Part shown: positions 40,380-51,700 of the stretch, piece after piece
Numbering within the stretch: position 1 is the stretch's first letter
Layout of the letters: every line of letters begins with the position of its first letter
Source: Streptococcus mitis
GTDB lineage: Bacteria; Bacillota; Bacilli; Lactobacillales; Streptococcaceae
Assembly (NCBI RefSeq): GCF_002096845.1
Contig: NZ_NCVK01000018.1
Location: 1-64,000 of the forward strand
Direction: 5' to 3'
DNA: 64,000 nt
Made by a program: the position numbers and the translations under genes
Notes under the pieces: generated by a model
Told to the model about the DNA's origin: nothing
What the model saw: the letters and a program-made list of their open reading frames with translations, nothing else
The model's database searches: none

Positions 40380-41093
40380 ATGAAACCAGAAACATTTTAC
40401 AACTTGCTTGCCGAGCAGAACCTTCCACTTTCGGACCAGCAAAAAAAACAATTTGAACGCTATTTTGAACTCTTGGTCGAGTGGAATGAAAAAATTAATC
40501 TAACAGCCATTACGGACAAGGATGAAGTTTATCTCAAACATTTTTACGATTCGATTGCACCCATTCTTCAAGGTTTGATTCCTAATGAAACTATCAAACT
40601 TCTTGACATCGGTGCTGGGGCAGGATTTCCTAGTCTACCAATGAAAATCCTCTATCCTCAGTTAGATGTGACCATCATTGATTCACTCAATAAGCGCATC
40701 AACTTCCTCCAACTCTTGGCTCAAGAGCTAGATTTGAGCGGTGTTCACTTCTACCATGGACGTGCCGAAGATTTTGCCCAAGACAAGAACTTCCGTGCTC
40801 AATATGATTTTGTAACGGCTCGTGCTGTAGCCCGTATGCAGGTCTTGTCTGAATTGACAATTCCTTACCTTAAAGTTGGTGGCAAACTATTGGCACTCAA
40901 GGCCAGCAATGCGCCTGAGGAATTATTAGAAGCCAAAAATGCCCTCAACCTCCTTTTTAGTAAGGTCGAAGACAATCTCAGCTACGCTCTACCAAATGGA
41001 GATCCGCGTTACATCACAGTGGTGGAAAAGAAAAAGGAAACACCAAATAAATATCCACGTAAGGCTGGCATGCCCAATAAACGCCCGCTTTAA
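40380..41093 (+). CDS. rsmG: 16S rRNA m7G527 methyltransferase
   Basis: The 237-residue RsmG (GidB) methylates G527 of 16S rRNA using SAM. The SAM loop [20 protein letters not shown] (about 68-87), [10 protein letters not shown] and FVTARAVA are family signatures. The start is the ATG at 40380 with AAGGAA upstream. The C-terminal tail is rich in Lys, ending [15 protein letters not shown] as usual in streptococci. Confidence 0.96.
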   Translation: MKPETFYNLLAEQNLPLSDQQKKQFERYFELLVEWNEKINLTAITDKDEVYLKHFYDSIAPILQGLIPNETIKLLDIGAGAGFPSLPMKILYPQLDVTIIDSLNKRINFLQLLAQELDLSGVHFYHGRAEDFAQDKNFRAQYDFVTARAVARMQVLSELTIPYLKVGGKLLALKASNAPEELLEAKNALNLLFSKVEDNLSYALPNGDPRYITVVEKKKETPNKYPRKAGMPNKRPL

Positions 41094-41112
41094 TCTTTTT
41101 AGTAAAAAAATA

Positions 41113-41141
41113 TTTACAAAGTTTGTAATTTTTGCTATACT
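41113..41141 (+). promoter_or_regulatory. uraA promoter
   Basis: TTTACA (41113-41118), 17-bp spacer, extended -10 TGC-TATACT (hexamer 41136-41141). Confidence 0.75.
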
Positions 41142-41163
41142 ATCACAAGCAAAGGTTTTTAAT

Positions 41164-41275
41164 GTCATCCCGTGAGGTGACGAAGACGCAGAAATATTTA
41201 AAACTCTTTAAAGTCTAGATTTTAGAGAAGTCTTACTCTGAGGGCCTATTGCTGTAAAATAATGGGCTCTTTTTT
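41164..41275 (+). promoter_or_regulatory. Probable PyrR-binding attenuator of uraA
   Basis: A hairpin with stem GTCA / TGAC (41164-41167 / 41178-41181) presents TCCCGTGAGG, which fits the PyrR recognition pattern UCCNGNGAGG. Alternative antiterminator pairing is possible between CTCTTTAAA and TTTTAGAG (about 41204-41227). A terminator follows (41240-41269) with a T run to 41275. UMP-bound PyrR would favour termination. Confidence 0.7.
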
Positions 41276-41297
41276 GATGCCCAAAAGTGAGGTTTAT

Positions 41298-42581
41298 ATG
41301 AAACAAGAATCAACTGTTGATTTGTTACTAGACGTTGACCAACGTCCTTCAGCTGGAAAAGGAATTCTCCTTAGTTTCCAACACGTTTTCGCCATGTTCG
41401 GTGCAACCATCTTGGTACCCTTGATTTTGGGAATGCCTGTATCTGTTGCCCTTTTTGCTTCAGGTGTCGGGACACTCATCTACATGATTTCAACTGGATT
41501 TAAAGTTCCAGTTTATCTAGGTTCTTCATTTGCCTTTATCACAGCAATGTCGCTTGCTATGAAAGAAATGGGTGGTGATGTGTCTGCTGCTCAAACAGGG
41601 GTTATCTTAACTGGTTTGGTCTATGTCCTGGTGGCTGCTGGTGTTCGTTTTGCAGGTACAAAATGGATTGATAAACTCTTGCCACCAATCATCATCGGAC
41701 CTATGATCATCGTTATCGGTCTTGGACTTGCAGGTTCAGCTGTTACCAACGCTGGTCTTGTAGCTGATGGAAACTGGAAAAATGCTCTTGTAGCCGTTGT
41801 TACTTTCTTGATTGCTGCCTTTATCAATACTAAAGGAAAGGGCTTCCTACGAATCATTCCTTTCCTCTTTGCCATTATCGGTGGTTACCTCTTCGCACTA
41901 ACTCTTGGCTTGGTTGACTTTACACCAGTTCTTAAAGCTAACTGGTTTGAAATTCCTGGTTTCTACTTGCCATTTAGCACTGGTGGTGCCTTTAAAGAAT
42001 ACAATCTTTACTTTGGTCCAGAAACCATCGCCATTTTGCCAATCGCTATCGTAACAATTTCTGAACATATCGGAGACCATACTGTTTTGGGTCAAATCTG
42101 TGGCCGTCAATTCTTGAAAGAACCAGGTCTTCACCGTACTCTTCTTGGTGACGGTATCGCAACTTCAGTTTCTGCCTTCCTTGGTGGACCAGCCAACACA
42201 ACTTATGGAGAAAATACAGGGGTTATCGGTATGACTCGTATCGCTTCTGTCTCAGTTATCCGTAACGCTGCCTTTATCGCAATTGCCCTTAGCTTCCTTG
42301 GTAAATTCACAGCCTTGATTTCAACTATTCCAAATGCTGTACTTGGTGGTATGTCAATCCTTCTCTATGGAGTTATCGCCAGCAACGGTTTGAAAGTCTT
42401 GATTAAAGAACGTGTTGATTTCGCTCAAATGCGTAACCTAATCATCGCAAGTGCTATGTTGGTCCTTGGACTTGGGGGAGCTATCCTTAAACTTGGTCCA
42501 GTTACCCTTTCAGGTACTGCCCTATCAGCCATGACAGGAATCATCTTGAACTTGATCTTGCCATACGAAAATAAAGACTAA
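41298..42581 (+). CDS. uraA: Uracil permease (NCS2 family)
   Basis: The 427-residue transporter imports uracil with protons. It has about 14 hydrophobic segments, the NCS2 opening FQHVFAMFGATILVP (about 28-42), a central NITVSEHIGDH-type motif (IVTISEHIGDH) and GGPANTTYGENTGVIGMTRI. The start is the ATG at 41298 with GTGAGG upstream; the longer frame from 41262 begins inside the terminator. The leader carries a probable PyrR attenuator, linking it to pyrimidine supply. Confidence 0.95.
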   Translation: MKQESTVDLLLDVDQRPSAGKGILLSFQHVFAMFGATILVPLILGMPVSVALFASGVGTLIYMISTGFKVPVYLGSSFAFITAMSLAMKEMGGDVSAAQTGVILTGLVYVLVAAGVRFAGTKWIDKLLPPIIIGPMIIVIGLGLAGSAVTNAGLVADGNWKNALVAVVTFLIAAFINTKGKGFLRIIPFLFAIIGGYLFALTLGLVDFTPVLKANWFEIPGFYLPFSTGGAFKEYNLYFGPETIAILPIAIVTISEHIGDHTVLGQICGRQFLKEPGLHRTLLGDGIATSVSAFLGGPANTTYGENTGVIGMTRIASVSVIRNAAFIAIALSFLGKFTALISTIPNAVLGGMSILLYGVIASNGLKVLIKERVDFAQMRNLIIASAMLVLGLGGAILKLGPVTLSGTALSAMTGIILNLILPYENKD

Positions 42582-42882
42582 GAGACTTAATACAGAAAGA
42601 GAATGAACAAAAACAAGCTTCTCTTTACTAACCCCAAAAAGTTGCACAAATAATTATTGAAAGGATTTAGTTCTGTACTGCACAGGACTAAGTCCTTTTA
42701 TAATAAAATGAAGCAAAACAGTACATAATGTTGCATCGTCAATTGAAACAAGGACAAGATAAAAGAGCCTCAAAAAAAGGTATTGTAACTTGGCAATACC
42801 TTTTTTGAGGTGCTTTTTGAAAGCCATCAAATGATGACTTTTCAGAGGGAGCAAAAAACTGTTCCCTTTATATTCTAAACAT
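42582..42882. other. Intergenic region with three hairpins
   Basis: An 8-bp hairpin AAAGAGAA / TTCTCTTT (42597-42604 / 42620-42627) follows uraA. A 17-bp hairpin (42660-42676 / 42682-42698) with TTTTAT after it is the likely uraA terminator. A long one (42768-42785 / 42794-42810) containing A7 and T6 tracts works on both strands and probably ends the protease operon. No gene seen. Confidence 0.65.
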
Positions 42883-45800
42883 TTAAATGTCTTTTTTAAA
42901 CAGTTGGTTAAAGAAACCGTCTGTATTTTTAAGAAGAGCTTTGAATACCTTAGATTTAAGAGCTACAGTATGAGAGAAGTCATCTGTTTTTTTCAAATCT
43001 TCTTCGACTGCTTTATCAAATAAAGGCCTTAACTCATCATAGTTACTGATATGGACGCCATCAATATCGATACCTTCAAAGCCTTTCTTAGCTTTAGCAA
43101 GAACCTCCTCGTACCAATGTCTCTTCCACTCTTCAAGTGTCTTGAACTTGTCTCCAGATACTTTCTTGATGATAAAATCATCTCCTAATAAGCTATTATT
43201 TTGTCTATTAGCTTCATCTTGATATTTGCTAGAGACATATCCAATGAATCCATTTGCATATCCAAAGTAACCCCACATACGAAAAGCATTGTGTTTAAAT
43301 GATAATGAACCAGGAGCACCTTTGCTTGTATTACCACCATAAATACCAGCCATCATTTGAACATTAACATATGCTGAATTAGGCGTAAAGTCCTCTGGTC
43401 GGAATATACCATTACCTGGATTATTATGTTTGGTCATAAAGTTATTATCAACCAAATCATCGATACTTGCTAATGATTTAGTTTTCTCTCCATCATTTAG
43501 GTCACGAACTTTATCCCATTGGTGTGGAGCAGTTAATTTATTTAAACCATCAACATGTCTATCGACTCTGTCAATTTTCTTGAACCACTTGCCATTGTCA
43601 CCTTTTAATCGTGGTAATACAGCATCAGCCTCAAGATGGTCTAACATCATAAGAGCATCATTATAATTTCTCATATAACGGTCGATATCTTCACGAGTTT
43701 TCAATTTATCTGGATCATAATTATACCACTGATCACCATCATTTTCACGATGATAAGCCATGTTAAGACCCAAAGCGCCATATTCACCATTGGTTGTCGA
43801 TTTATCTGGTGTTTGTAACATACCTTGAGCATAGGCTTCAACGTCTGTACCTTGACGATGTCTATGACCACCGAAGTAAAGCATTCTATCGTTTACGTGT
43901 GTTGTTTCGTGAGTAAAGGCTGAAATACCAAACGGACTAATCATATCCGTCACCATAAACAAGACCTTGTCATCATTATTCGGATCATCAAAAATTGATG
44001 CCATAGCACCCATACGCCAGTCTCTATCATGGTGTCGCCACGTTGGACCATATAATTCACGAATTGGGGCTACAGGGTTACCTTTACCGTCAAATCCTCG
44101 ACGACCTACAGGAGAACCATTGTAGGTCTGGTTATCCCAAACTGGTGTCGGTACCATATTTTGACTCTTAAGAAGTCTATCACGAACATTAGATAATGCT
44201 AAACGTGACCAGAAATCAAGGTAAGTTTGTTGACCTTTCGCAACATTATCAATCTCTTTCTTAAATTCGTTTCGAGATTCTTCTGTATACTTACCATATT
44301 TCTCAAATGAACTATAAGCCATTGTATTGTATGTTGAAATTAAGAACATATGAGCATTCTTAAGCGTTAGAAGTGGTAAAATCATACGTCCATGAACACC
44401 GTTATCTAAACCATCAAAGACTCTATGACGTTTATTGACAAAGTCAGGATTTGTAGTTTTAGGTTCTGAAACATAAACATTCTTAGCTGAATGGATAAAC
44501 CAATCGTTAATGTCTTTATCCTCAGTGAACAAACGCATGTTGTATTCTAGGAAGTTACGAAGACTACCTTTACCAGTATTACTTGCAATGATTTCACGAT
44601 AAGCATCCTGAGTTCGGTCACCCTTTAAGTTCTTCTCGCTAGACCCGATGTTAATCAAGCGATCTAACACACTTGGTGTTTTACCGTAGAAGTCAGGTTT
44701 AAATATCATAATGTCTTTGATACTCATACTGTTGTCAGTATACTTAATGTTATAGTAACGGTTCAAGTAAGATAGAGCCATCATAATTTTCGCTTTATTA
44801 TCGTCAATTTTCTTCACAAGTGCTTTCATCGCAGCTTCGTCACTATTCAATTGATGATCTTCATTTTCGACTAAAGCTTTCACAAATTTATCAAGATTGT
44901 CTTTGACGTCAGTAAAGCTTTCTTCTAGATACAAATCAGCTGGATTTCCAATAATTTTACGAACATCTTGCGAATCGTATGTGACTGAAGATAACTTCTC
45001 TTTCACATCTGCAATCAGTTTCACACGATCTTTCTCAACCATGTTTGGTGTATAAACAACGTTTTGTCCAGCGATGGCATATTCACGAACTTGTTTCACT
45101 TTAGAATCAGCATTCTTAGTAACATCCATTTCTTCCTTAGTACCATCAGCATAGTGAATCATTATTTTATCGATATCCGATAAATCGGTCACGAATTGAC
45201 CATCCTTCATACCCGTAACAGAAAGAACTTCTTTCTTAACCAAGTTCGATTCTTCAGCCAACTTGTTAGCTTGGTTAACAATCCACTCTTTGTTGTAGAA
45301 TGGTTGGAGTTTTTCAATATTGCGATAAGCTAAATCACGTTCGGATTTGTAATCTTGCGTTGATTTGTATTCCTCTGATTTTGGTGCTGTACGGTTAAGC
45401 GTATCTTCAGGAAGAGCACTAATTTCAAATCCACTAGCTGTTATATTGTACCCTTTAATTTTCTTATTAGCTTCTTCTAAACTAATTTCTTTAACACGTT
45501 TAGAACGTTGATATGAAGAGGCTCCTGTACTCATATCACGAACAACGAAATCATTTTCAAGTCTATTACCTGAGAAGTAACCATCTTCGTCATCTATATT
45601 TCTTGAACCATAGAAGATCTCACCTTTAGAAACTTTCACCATTGATACGTTATCTTCAATTTGCCCTAATACCCAGTTAGAACTGATAAACCCACCAACA
45701 TCAACTGGATTATCAATGTCAATTGTACCTTTAGCAACTGAATGACGAACAGAACCCTCTTTTCCTACAGTGAAATTATCCATACCATTATCAGATTTCG

Positions 45801-48711
45801 CAACAAGTCCAGCAGCTCTAGCTCGTTTACCTGTGATTGTTACATCAGCATATGCTCTATCTAAGTTACCTTTCCAAATTTCACCAGCAATACCAGCTAA
45901 ATTCCAATCACGATCACCAACAGCCTGCAATTTACCGATAAATGCTACATTTCTTAACAGGCCACCACGATCAATCTTATTAACAATACCAGCAATACTA
46001 TTGTTTCCAAGAATGCTACCAGTAACCTTGATATTCTCAACTGTCGCATTTTTAACAGTCTTAGCAAGTGCTGAAATATCATTAATCCAAGGCATATTGA
46101 TATTAACGTTTGCTAAGTTAATATTTTTTACTGAGCCACCTTCGATAGCACCGAATAATTGACGTTTCATGTTATGAATTGAATACTGTTTTCCTTCTAC
46201 ACTGGTCAATGTACCTCTAAATGTCCCTGTTACATATTCTTTATTAGGTGTTGGTACATTCGTTGCATTCAAATCTGCTCCGATTTTAAATGTACCATTT
46301 TTATCAGCATTCATAGCATCTACTAAATCTTTAAAATTATAGTAAACATTATCAACCTTAGGACGAGGTTTTTCAATGTAATGTATGTATTCATTTCTAG
46401 TTTTAGATGGGTCAACATGTTGAATCAAATCTTGAGCAGTTGCTGTAATTTTATAAAGTTCTTTTTCTTTTTCAGTCACCAACTCAATCTTATCAACTGC
46501 TAAACGTGTTACTTTATTATCACGACTAGTGATTTTTAAGTACATTTTCTTCACATCTTCATCAGAAGGTTTTTCGCTCATGAAATCACTAGGTGTTTCA
46601 GTACCATCATCATTCACCTTCACTAAATTAGTAGATGAAATATTTTTAATTTCGACCTTTTTCAACTCCAAACGCAAAAGTTTTTCATCCAGTTTAGATG
46701 TTTCATCACTTTCACCACGGTTGTAAGTCATTGTTGTTGCAATTTTATAATCTTTGAATAAATCCAAACCTTGAATAGCGTCTGTCAATTTTTCTTTAGA
46801 TAAATCAACTCGCTTAACAACAGTGTCCCCATCTTTAATCTCAGCTATAATGCTCTTGATTTCAGCATTACCTGTATTTTCAAGAGTGTAATCCAATTTA
46901 GCTGAACGATCCATCGCATCTTCTGTAACCTTATCTAAAGTCAAAGTTGGAGCAACTTTTGACGTATATTCTGGCAACTCAGCTTGAACTTCAGGTTCTC
47001 CCTTTTCTGTGACTACTGCTTCGGGTAACGCTGGCTGAACTTCAGGTTCTCCCTTTTCTGTGACTACTACTTCGGGTAACGCTGGCTGAACTTCAGGTTC
47101 TCCCTTTTCTGTGACTACTACTTCGGGTAACGCTGGCTGAACTTCAGGTTCTCCCTTTTCTGTGACTACTATTTCGGGTAACGCTGGCTGAACTTCTGGT
47201 TCCCCTTTGTCAGTCACAACAGCTTCCGGCAACGCTGGTTGAACTTCTGGTTCCCCTTTGTCAGTCACAACAGCTTCGGGTAAGGCTGGTTGAACTTCTG
47301 GTTCCCCTTTTTCAGCCACAACAGCTTCCGGCAACGCTGGCTGAACTTCTGGTTCCCCTTTGTCAGTCACAACAGCTTCGGGTAAGGCTGGTTGAACTTC
47401 TGGTTCGCCTTTGTCAGTTACAACAGCTTCGGGTAACGCTGGCTGAACTTCAGGTTCCCCTTTGTCAGTCACAACAGCTTCCGGCAACGCTGGTTGAACT
47501 TCTGGTTCCCCTTTGTCAGTCACAACAGCTTCCGGCAACGCTGGTTGAACTTCTGGTTCCCCTTTGTCAGTTACAACAGCTTCGGGTAACGCTGGCTGAA
47601 CTTCAGGTTCCCCTTTGTCAGTCACAACAGCTTCCGGCAACGCTGGTTGAACTTCTGGTTCCCCTTTGTCAGTCACAACAGCTTCCGGCAACGCTGGTTG
47701 AACTTCTGGTTCCCCTTTGTCAGTCACAACAGCTTCTGGTAATGCCGGTTGAACTTCTGGCTCTACAAGGTTTGTACCTATTGGTTGCGTATAATCAGGC
47801 TTCTCTGCTTTAGGAGCCTCGTCTGGAACAGTACCTACAGGTTCAGTGTATGCTGGTTTTTCATGAACTTCTGGTTCAACTAAATTACCGCCAATTGGTG
47901 CTGTATATTCTGGTTTCTTATGAACTTCAGGTTCTACCAGATTACCACTAACTGGTGCTGTATGTTCAGGCTTCTCTGCTTTAGGAGCCTCGTCTGGAAC
48001 AGTACCTACAGGTTCAGTGTATGCTGGTTTTTCATGAACTGCTGGCTCTACAAGGTTTGCTCCTATTGGTTGCGTATAGTCAGGTTTTTCTACTTTAGGC
48101 GCCTCGTCTGGGACTGTACTTACAGGCTCAGTGTATTTAGGTTTCTCAGCTTTAGGCGCTTCATTAGGGATACTTTCCTGAGTTTCATATACTGGAACAT
48201 TTTTTGTCCCCTCATCCTTATGTTGAATTTCTAAAATTGCATCATCATCAAGGGGTAAGTATCCAATATAACGATATCCAGCAATTTGAACTACTCCTTC
48301 ATTACTTGGAGCTTTCAAAGGATTGCTTATATCGAGAGCTTGCATACTAGAAAGACTAATCAGTCCGATAGTAGTAACTAATAACAAACTACTAACTTTT
48401 TTCTTTTTATGAACCAAAAGGACTAAACTACCAACAGCTAATAGACCTAAAGCTGTAAGTACAGAAGTCGATGAACCTGTTTCAGGAAGAGCTTCCTGCT
48501 GATAAATAAGAGCATAAGTTGCTTCATTATCAGTAGGAATTCCTGCTTGAATCTTGGTTTGTTCTTCTTGTGTAAGAGCGCTTTTTTCAACATAATGATA
48601 GGTAGAAGCATGAATGACTGACGGTGCAACCAAGATACTTCCGAGTAAAACTGAACCAACAATCCCACAGATTTTTCGGATCGAAAATCGTTCTTTTTTA
48701 AATAATGACAA
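42883..48711 (-). CDS. zmpB: Surface zinc metalloprotease, ZmpB-type, peptidase family M26
   Basis: The 1942-residue giant surface protease has an N-terminal YSIRK-like signal (FSIRKICGIVGS), sorting motif LPETG at 75-79 close to the N-terminus followed by two hydrophobic segments (about 80-125), as typical of streptococcal M26 enzymes. A proline-rich region (about 170-320) and 15 copies of a 17-residue repeat (EPEVQPALPEAVVTDKG) follow, then the M26 N-terminal domain and a C-terminal catalytic domain with zinc motif HETTH (1601-1605) and Glu ligand E1625 (HExxH plus 20). Sequence is closest in memory to ZmpB, not IgA1 protease; substrate unproven. The start codon is TTG after AAGGTG. It lies 41 bp after iga with no terminator. 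Confidence 0.9.
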   Translation of the reverse strand: MSLFKKERFSIRKICGIVGSVLLGSILVAPSVIHASTYHYVEKSALTQEEQTKIQAGIPTDNEATYALIYQQEALPETGSSTSVLTALGLLAVGSLVLLVHKKKKVSSLLLVTTIGLISLSSMQALDISNPLKAPSNEGVVQIAGYRYIGYLPLDDDAILEIQHKDEGTKNVPVYETQESIPNEAPKAEKPKYTEPVSTVPDEAPKVEKPDYTQPIGANLVEPAVHEKPAYTEPVGTVPDEAPKAEKPEHTAPVSGNLVEPEVHKKPEYTAPIGGNLVEPEVHEKPAYTEPVGTVPDEAPKAEKPDYTQPIGTNLVEPEVQPALPEAVVTDKGEPEVQPALPEAVVTDKGEPEVQPALPEAVVTDKGEPEVQPALPEAVVTDKGEPEVQPALPEAVVTDKGEPEVQPALPEAVVTDKGEPEVQPALPEAVVTDKGEPEVQPALPEAVVTDKGEPEVQPALPEAVVAEKGEPEVQPALPEAVVTDKGEPEVQPALPEAVVTDKGEPEVQPALPEIVVTEKGEPEVQPALPEVVVTEKGEPEVQPALPEVVVTEKGEPEVQPALPEAVVTEKGEPEVQAELPEYTSKVAPTLTLDKVTEDAMDRSAKLDYTLENTGNAEIKSIIAEIKDGDTVVKRVDLSKEKLTDAIQGLDLFKDYKIATTMTYNRGESDETSKLDEKLLRLELKKVEIKNISSTNLVKVNDDGTETPSDFMSEKPSDEDVKKMYLKITSRDNKVTRLAVDKIELVTEKEKELYKITATAQDLIQHVDPSKTRNEYIHYIEKPRPKVDNVYYNFKDLVDAMNADKNGTFKIGADLNATNVPTPNKEYVTGTFRGTLTSVEGKQYSIHNMKRQLFGAIEGGSVKNINLANVNINMPWINDISALAKTVKNATVENIKVTGSILGNNSIAGIVNKIDRGGLLRNVAFIGKLQAVGDRDWNLAGIAGEIWKGNLDRAYADVTITGKRARAAGLVAKSDNGMDNFTVGKEGSVRHSVAKGTIDIDNPVDVGGFISSNWVLGQIEDNVSMVKVSKGEIFYGSRNIDDEDGYFSGNRLENDFVVRDMSTGASSYQRSKRVKEISLEEANKKIKGYNITASGFEISALPEDTLNRTAPKSEEYKSTQDYKSERDLAYRNIEKLQPFYNKEWIVNQANKLAEESNLVKKEVLSVTGMKDGQFVTDLSDIDKIMIHYADGTKEEMDVTKNADSKVKQVREYAIAGQNVVYTPNMVEKDRVKLIADVKEKLSSVTYDSQDVRKIIGNPADLYLEESFTDVKDNLDKFVKALVENEDHQLNSDEAAMKALVKKIDDNKAKIMMALSYLNRYYNIKYTDNSMSIKDIMIFKPDFYGKTPSVLDRLINIGSSEKNLKGDRTQDAYREIIASNTGKGSLRNFLEYNMRLFTEDKDINDWFIHSAKNVYVSEPKTTNPDFVNKRHRVFDGLDNGVHGRMILPLLTLKNAHMFLISTYNTMAYSSFEKYGKYTEESRNEFKKEIDNVAKGQQTYLDFWSRLALSNVRDRLLKSQNMVPTPVWDNQTYNGSPVGRRGFDGKGNPVAPIRELYGPTWRHHDRDWRMGAMASIFDDPNNDDKVLFMVTDMISPFGISAFTHETTHVNDRMLYFGGHRHRQGTDVEAYAQGMLQTPDKSTTNGEYGALGLNMAYHRENDGDQWYNYDPDKLKTREDIDRYMRNYNDALMMLDHLEADAVLPRLKGDNGKWFKKIDRVDRHVDGLNKLTAPHQWDKVRDLNDGEKTKSLASIDDLVDNNFMTKHNNPGNGIFRPEDFTPNSAYVNVQMMAGIYGGNTSKGAPGSLSFKHNAFRMWGYFGYANGFIGYVSSKYQDEANRQNNSLLGDDFIIKKVSGDKFKTLEEWKRHWYEEVLAKAKKGFEGIDIDGVHISNYDELRPLFDKAVEEDLKKTDDFSHTVALKSKVFKALLKNTDGFFNQLFKKDI
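46999..47763 (-). repeat. 15 tandem 51-bp in-frame repeats in zmpB-type gene
   Basis: Exactly 15 units of 51 bp coding 17 residues, followed by a partial unit. Two sub-types can be told apart at DNA level: four units near the 46999 end with TCCCTTTTCTGTGACTACT, the rest with CCCCTTTGTCAGTCACAAC. One unit has AEKG instead of TDKG. Confidence 0.93.
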
Positions 48712-48752
48712 GCGTAATCACCTTCTTTAATTTCATTTCCTAACAGTAAACA

Positions 48753-51700
48753 CTATTTTTTATTCTCAAAAATTGAACTTCTAAAATCATCAGTTTGGTC
48801 AAGATAGGCTTTAAAGATTGCTCTCTTCAACTTATGAACTGCACTGTCTGTTTCTGGATTATAGTTATTCCAATGGGTACCTTCTGCATCCTGACGAACA
48901 GCAATATCCATTAAACTTTGTAAATCCTCTATCCTACTAGTGGTTTTTCTTGCAAATGACGTCCATGGCTGTGTTGTATCATTAAAGGTAACTTTGTTCA
49001 ATTTATTGAACTTAGCTTGACGCTCTGTATACATGGCCTTTTTAAAATCACTCCAAGTCCTGTATTGTCCATTAAATAATTTTTGAAGTACTAATGTATC
49101 TGTTACTAATCCTTTGGTCTTACCATATGAGGTAATCGTTTTATTATTTGCCCTAGCATCGGGTTCAAATTGATTTGAAATATATGGCACCATACCATCT
49201 TTAAAGCCTTTTGCAGCCAATAGTTCATAGGCCATACGACGTCCCATCAAGTCGCCAGGTGTTCCTATATCACTACTTAATGCTGCATAAATCGGCGCAA
49301 ATAATTTAATAGTGAAGTAGCCATTTCTTTCGTATTTGCCTGAAGCATATTCCCTAGACGAAATAATATTATTCTCAATCAAATCATTAAATGAATGTAA
49401 TTTTTCAGCTTCTGCATATGCCAAATCTTTAACTACATTTGTTGCATAGACACTATTTCCATCTGGATCTGGATGATACTCATTTGTAACTTTTCTAAGA
49501 AGTTGTTGTTTTTGATTCGTATCCAATTTAAGAATTGAATTTCCTTCAAGATATTCCAACATATAAACGACATCAAACATATTGTGGACATATTTTTGAA
49601 GATCTGTCGCATCTTTAAATCTCGTAGTTGGATCGAGTATTTGTAATCGTTGTCCTTCTGTACTATCAGATTTTAAATGTTTCAAGATAGAGTTGATGGT
49701 GATAGTTGCGTCGTTTGGATGGTCTGGTGCTTGTAATAAGCCTTTTGCGAAGAACTCTGGTCCCAAGCCACTTCTTCGACCATAGCCACCAAGATAAATG
49801 TCCTGATCTGAATCATGCGTCATTTCATGTGTATAAGTGATAGCTCCATCCTTATCCAACATACGATAACCCATATAATAAACGGCATCCCCTGTAGCGT
49901 AAGCACCGTGTCCATTATGACCAACTTTATTTCCAACAGGTCCAAAGAAATGTTTCATTGCAGGATTTGGACTATCAAAATCTGATACGGTTTGGGCTTT
50001 TCCATTGGTATGGTCATCTCCAAATTTATAGGCATCATAAAGCAAGATATTTCGATAAAGTTTTTCACGCCCTTTTTCATCTAGAATACGATACCAATAA
50101 TCGTAGTGATCTCGTTGACGTTCGGCAGTTTCGTGAGCGCTCTTTTCAACAAAGCTATTCAGATCACCATTTGCTTGATGCTCTTTATTACGGTAACGAT
50201 CATAAGCACCAAAGCCTAGGCTAGAGATAGTTGAAATGACAAATACGGATCTTTCTGGCAAGGTAAGTAGAGGTAGTACCATATTACGGTATTTCCAGCT
50301 GTCACTAGTGATGCGATCATAGACACCGATAGAGTACTTGCTGCCAACTTTTTCCTGATTAGCCCTCACTTCTGGAATATTAGATTTTTCTTCAACGATA
50401 TAAGCCTTGGTCTGAGATTTAAACCATTCATTGTTAGTTTGAGTAGGTGCAAATGCTTTACGGTAGCCTTCTAAAGCACTAAACAAATCTTTTGTACTGT
50501 AGTTATTAGTCAACAAGGCATTGTAAGTAACCACATTATTTTTAGCCAAGAGATTATTGTAGCCAGATTTACCCAGTTCAATAATTGTATCAAGAGGAGA
50601 GGTATTTCCCTTACCAAAGAAATCCATATGGAACATAAGCAAATCTTTTGCGCTAGCCTTATCAAATTTGAAATCATACCAGCGTTCTAGATAGGTTAAT
50701 CCTAGCATCAAGGCTTCTTTGTTTCGCTTGATTTTATCAACGATGTAATTGTCAATAGCACTATTATTTCCAGAAACAGCAGCATCAGCTGAAAGTAATT
50801 TTTTAAGAGTTTCAGTTAAGTGCTCTTTGGTCTTAGTGAATTGCTCATCTAGATAGAGTTCTGTTAATTTAACATTATCCGAAATTCCTAACAAATTCTT
50901 AAGAGCAGTTGGATTATACTGCACTGTATTTAAGTCATTTTTAACTCTGTTTATTATAGACGTATAATCTTTTAGGAAAGCATTTGGTGTGTATACTAGA
51001 CCTGTAGTTCCAATAGTATACTCAGCCAGATTTGCAAAATCACTATTGTAGGTTAAATCTACTTTCTCAGATGTTCCATCTTTGTAATGTAGTAATAAGT
51101 GATTGATAGAGTGCTTGTCTGAAGTAATGTCCGAAACCACTTCCTCATTTTTCATAGCGACAACAGATAACAATTCTTTCTTAAACAGGTTATGATCAGT
51201 AGATAATTGATTTCCATATTTCACAATGGTATCTCTATTATAGAAAGGCAATAATTTTTCTATATTTTTATATGCAACTTTTCTTGTCTCCTGATAATGA
51301 GCTGCCTTGGTATAATCTACATCCTGTTTAGCAGAATTTGTGAAATCTTCCACGGCTATAGTGTGTTTTTTAGTAATCTCATCTTTCTTGGCTTGAACTG
51401 CTGTTTTTTCAATCTCAGTACCACGTTCTACAGTGGAATCAACTGACATTACCTCATCTCCAACTGCTTGAACATTAACTACCTTATTGTCTTTATTACT
51501 GTATACCTTTGTCTGCTTCATACCATCAAAATGGTATCCAGAAATCGCATTCCCATTTGTAATATTCATATCGCTGAGAACATTATTCAAGTGGCCGGTA
51601 TTATCATCTGCTCCACCTTCTTGCGTCCATAGGGAACCTGCAACTCCACCAACTCTAGCGAATGGTTTAGCATTATTTATTTCACCTTCAGCATAACTAT

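Noticed and set aside
41262..41297. Upstream start for uraA
   Set aside because: It would place the start codon inside the attenuator terminator; the ATG at 41298 has the ribosome site.
46999..47763. Regular 51-bp repeats considered as a CRISPR array
   Set aside because: There are no unique spacers; units are contiguous, in frame with a surface protein and no cas genes are present.
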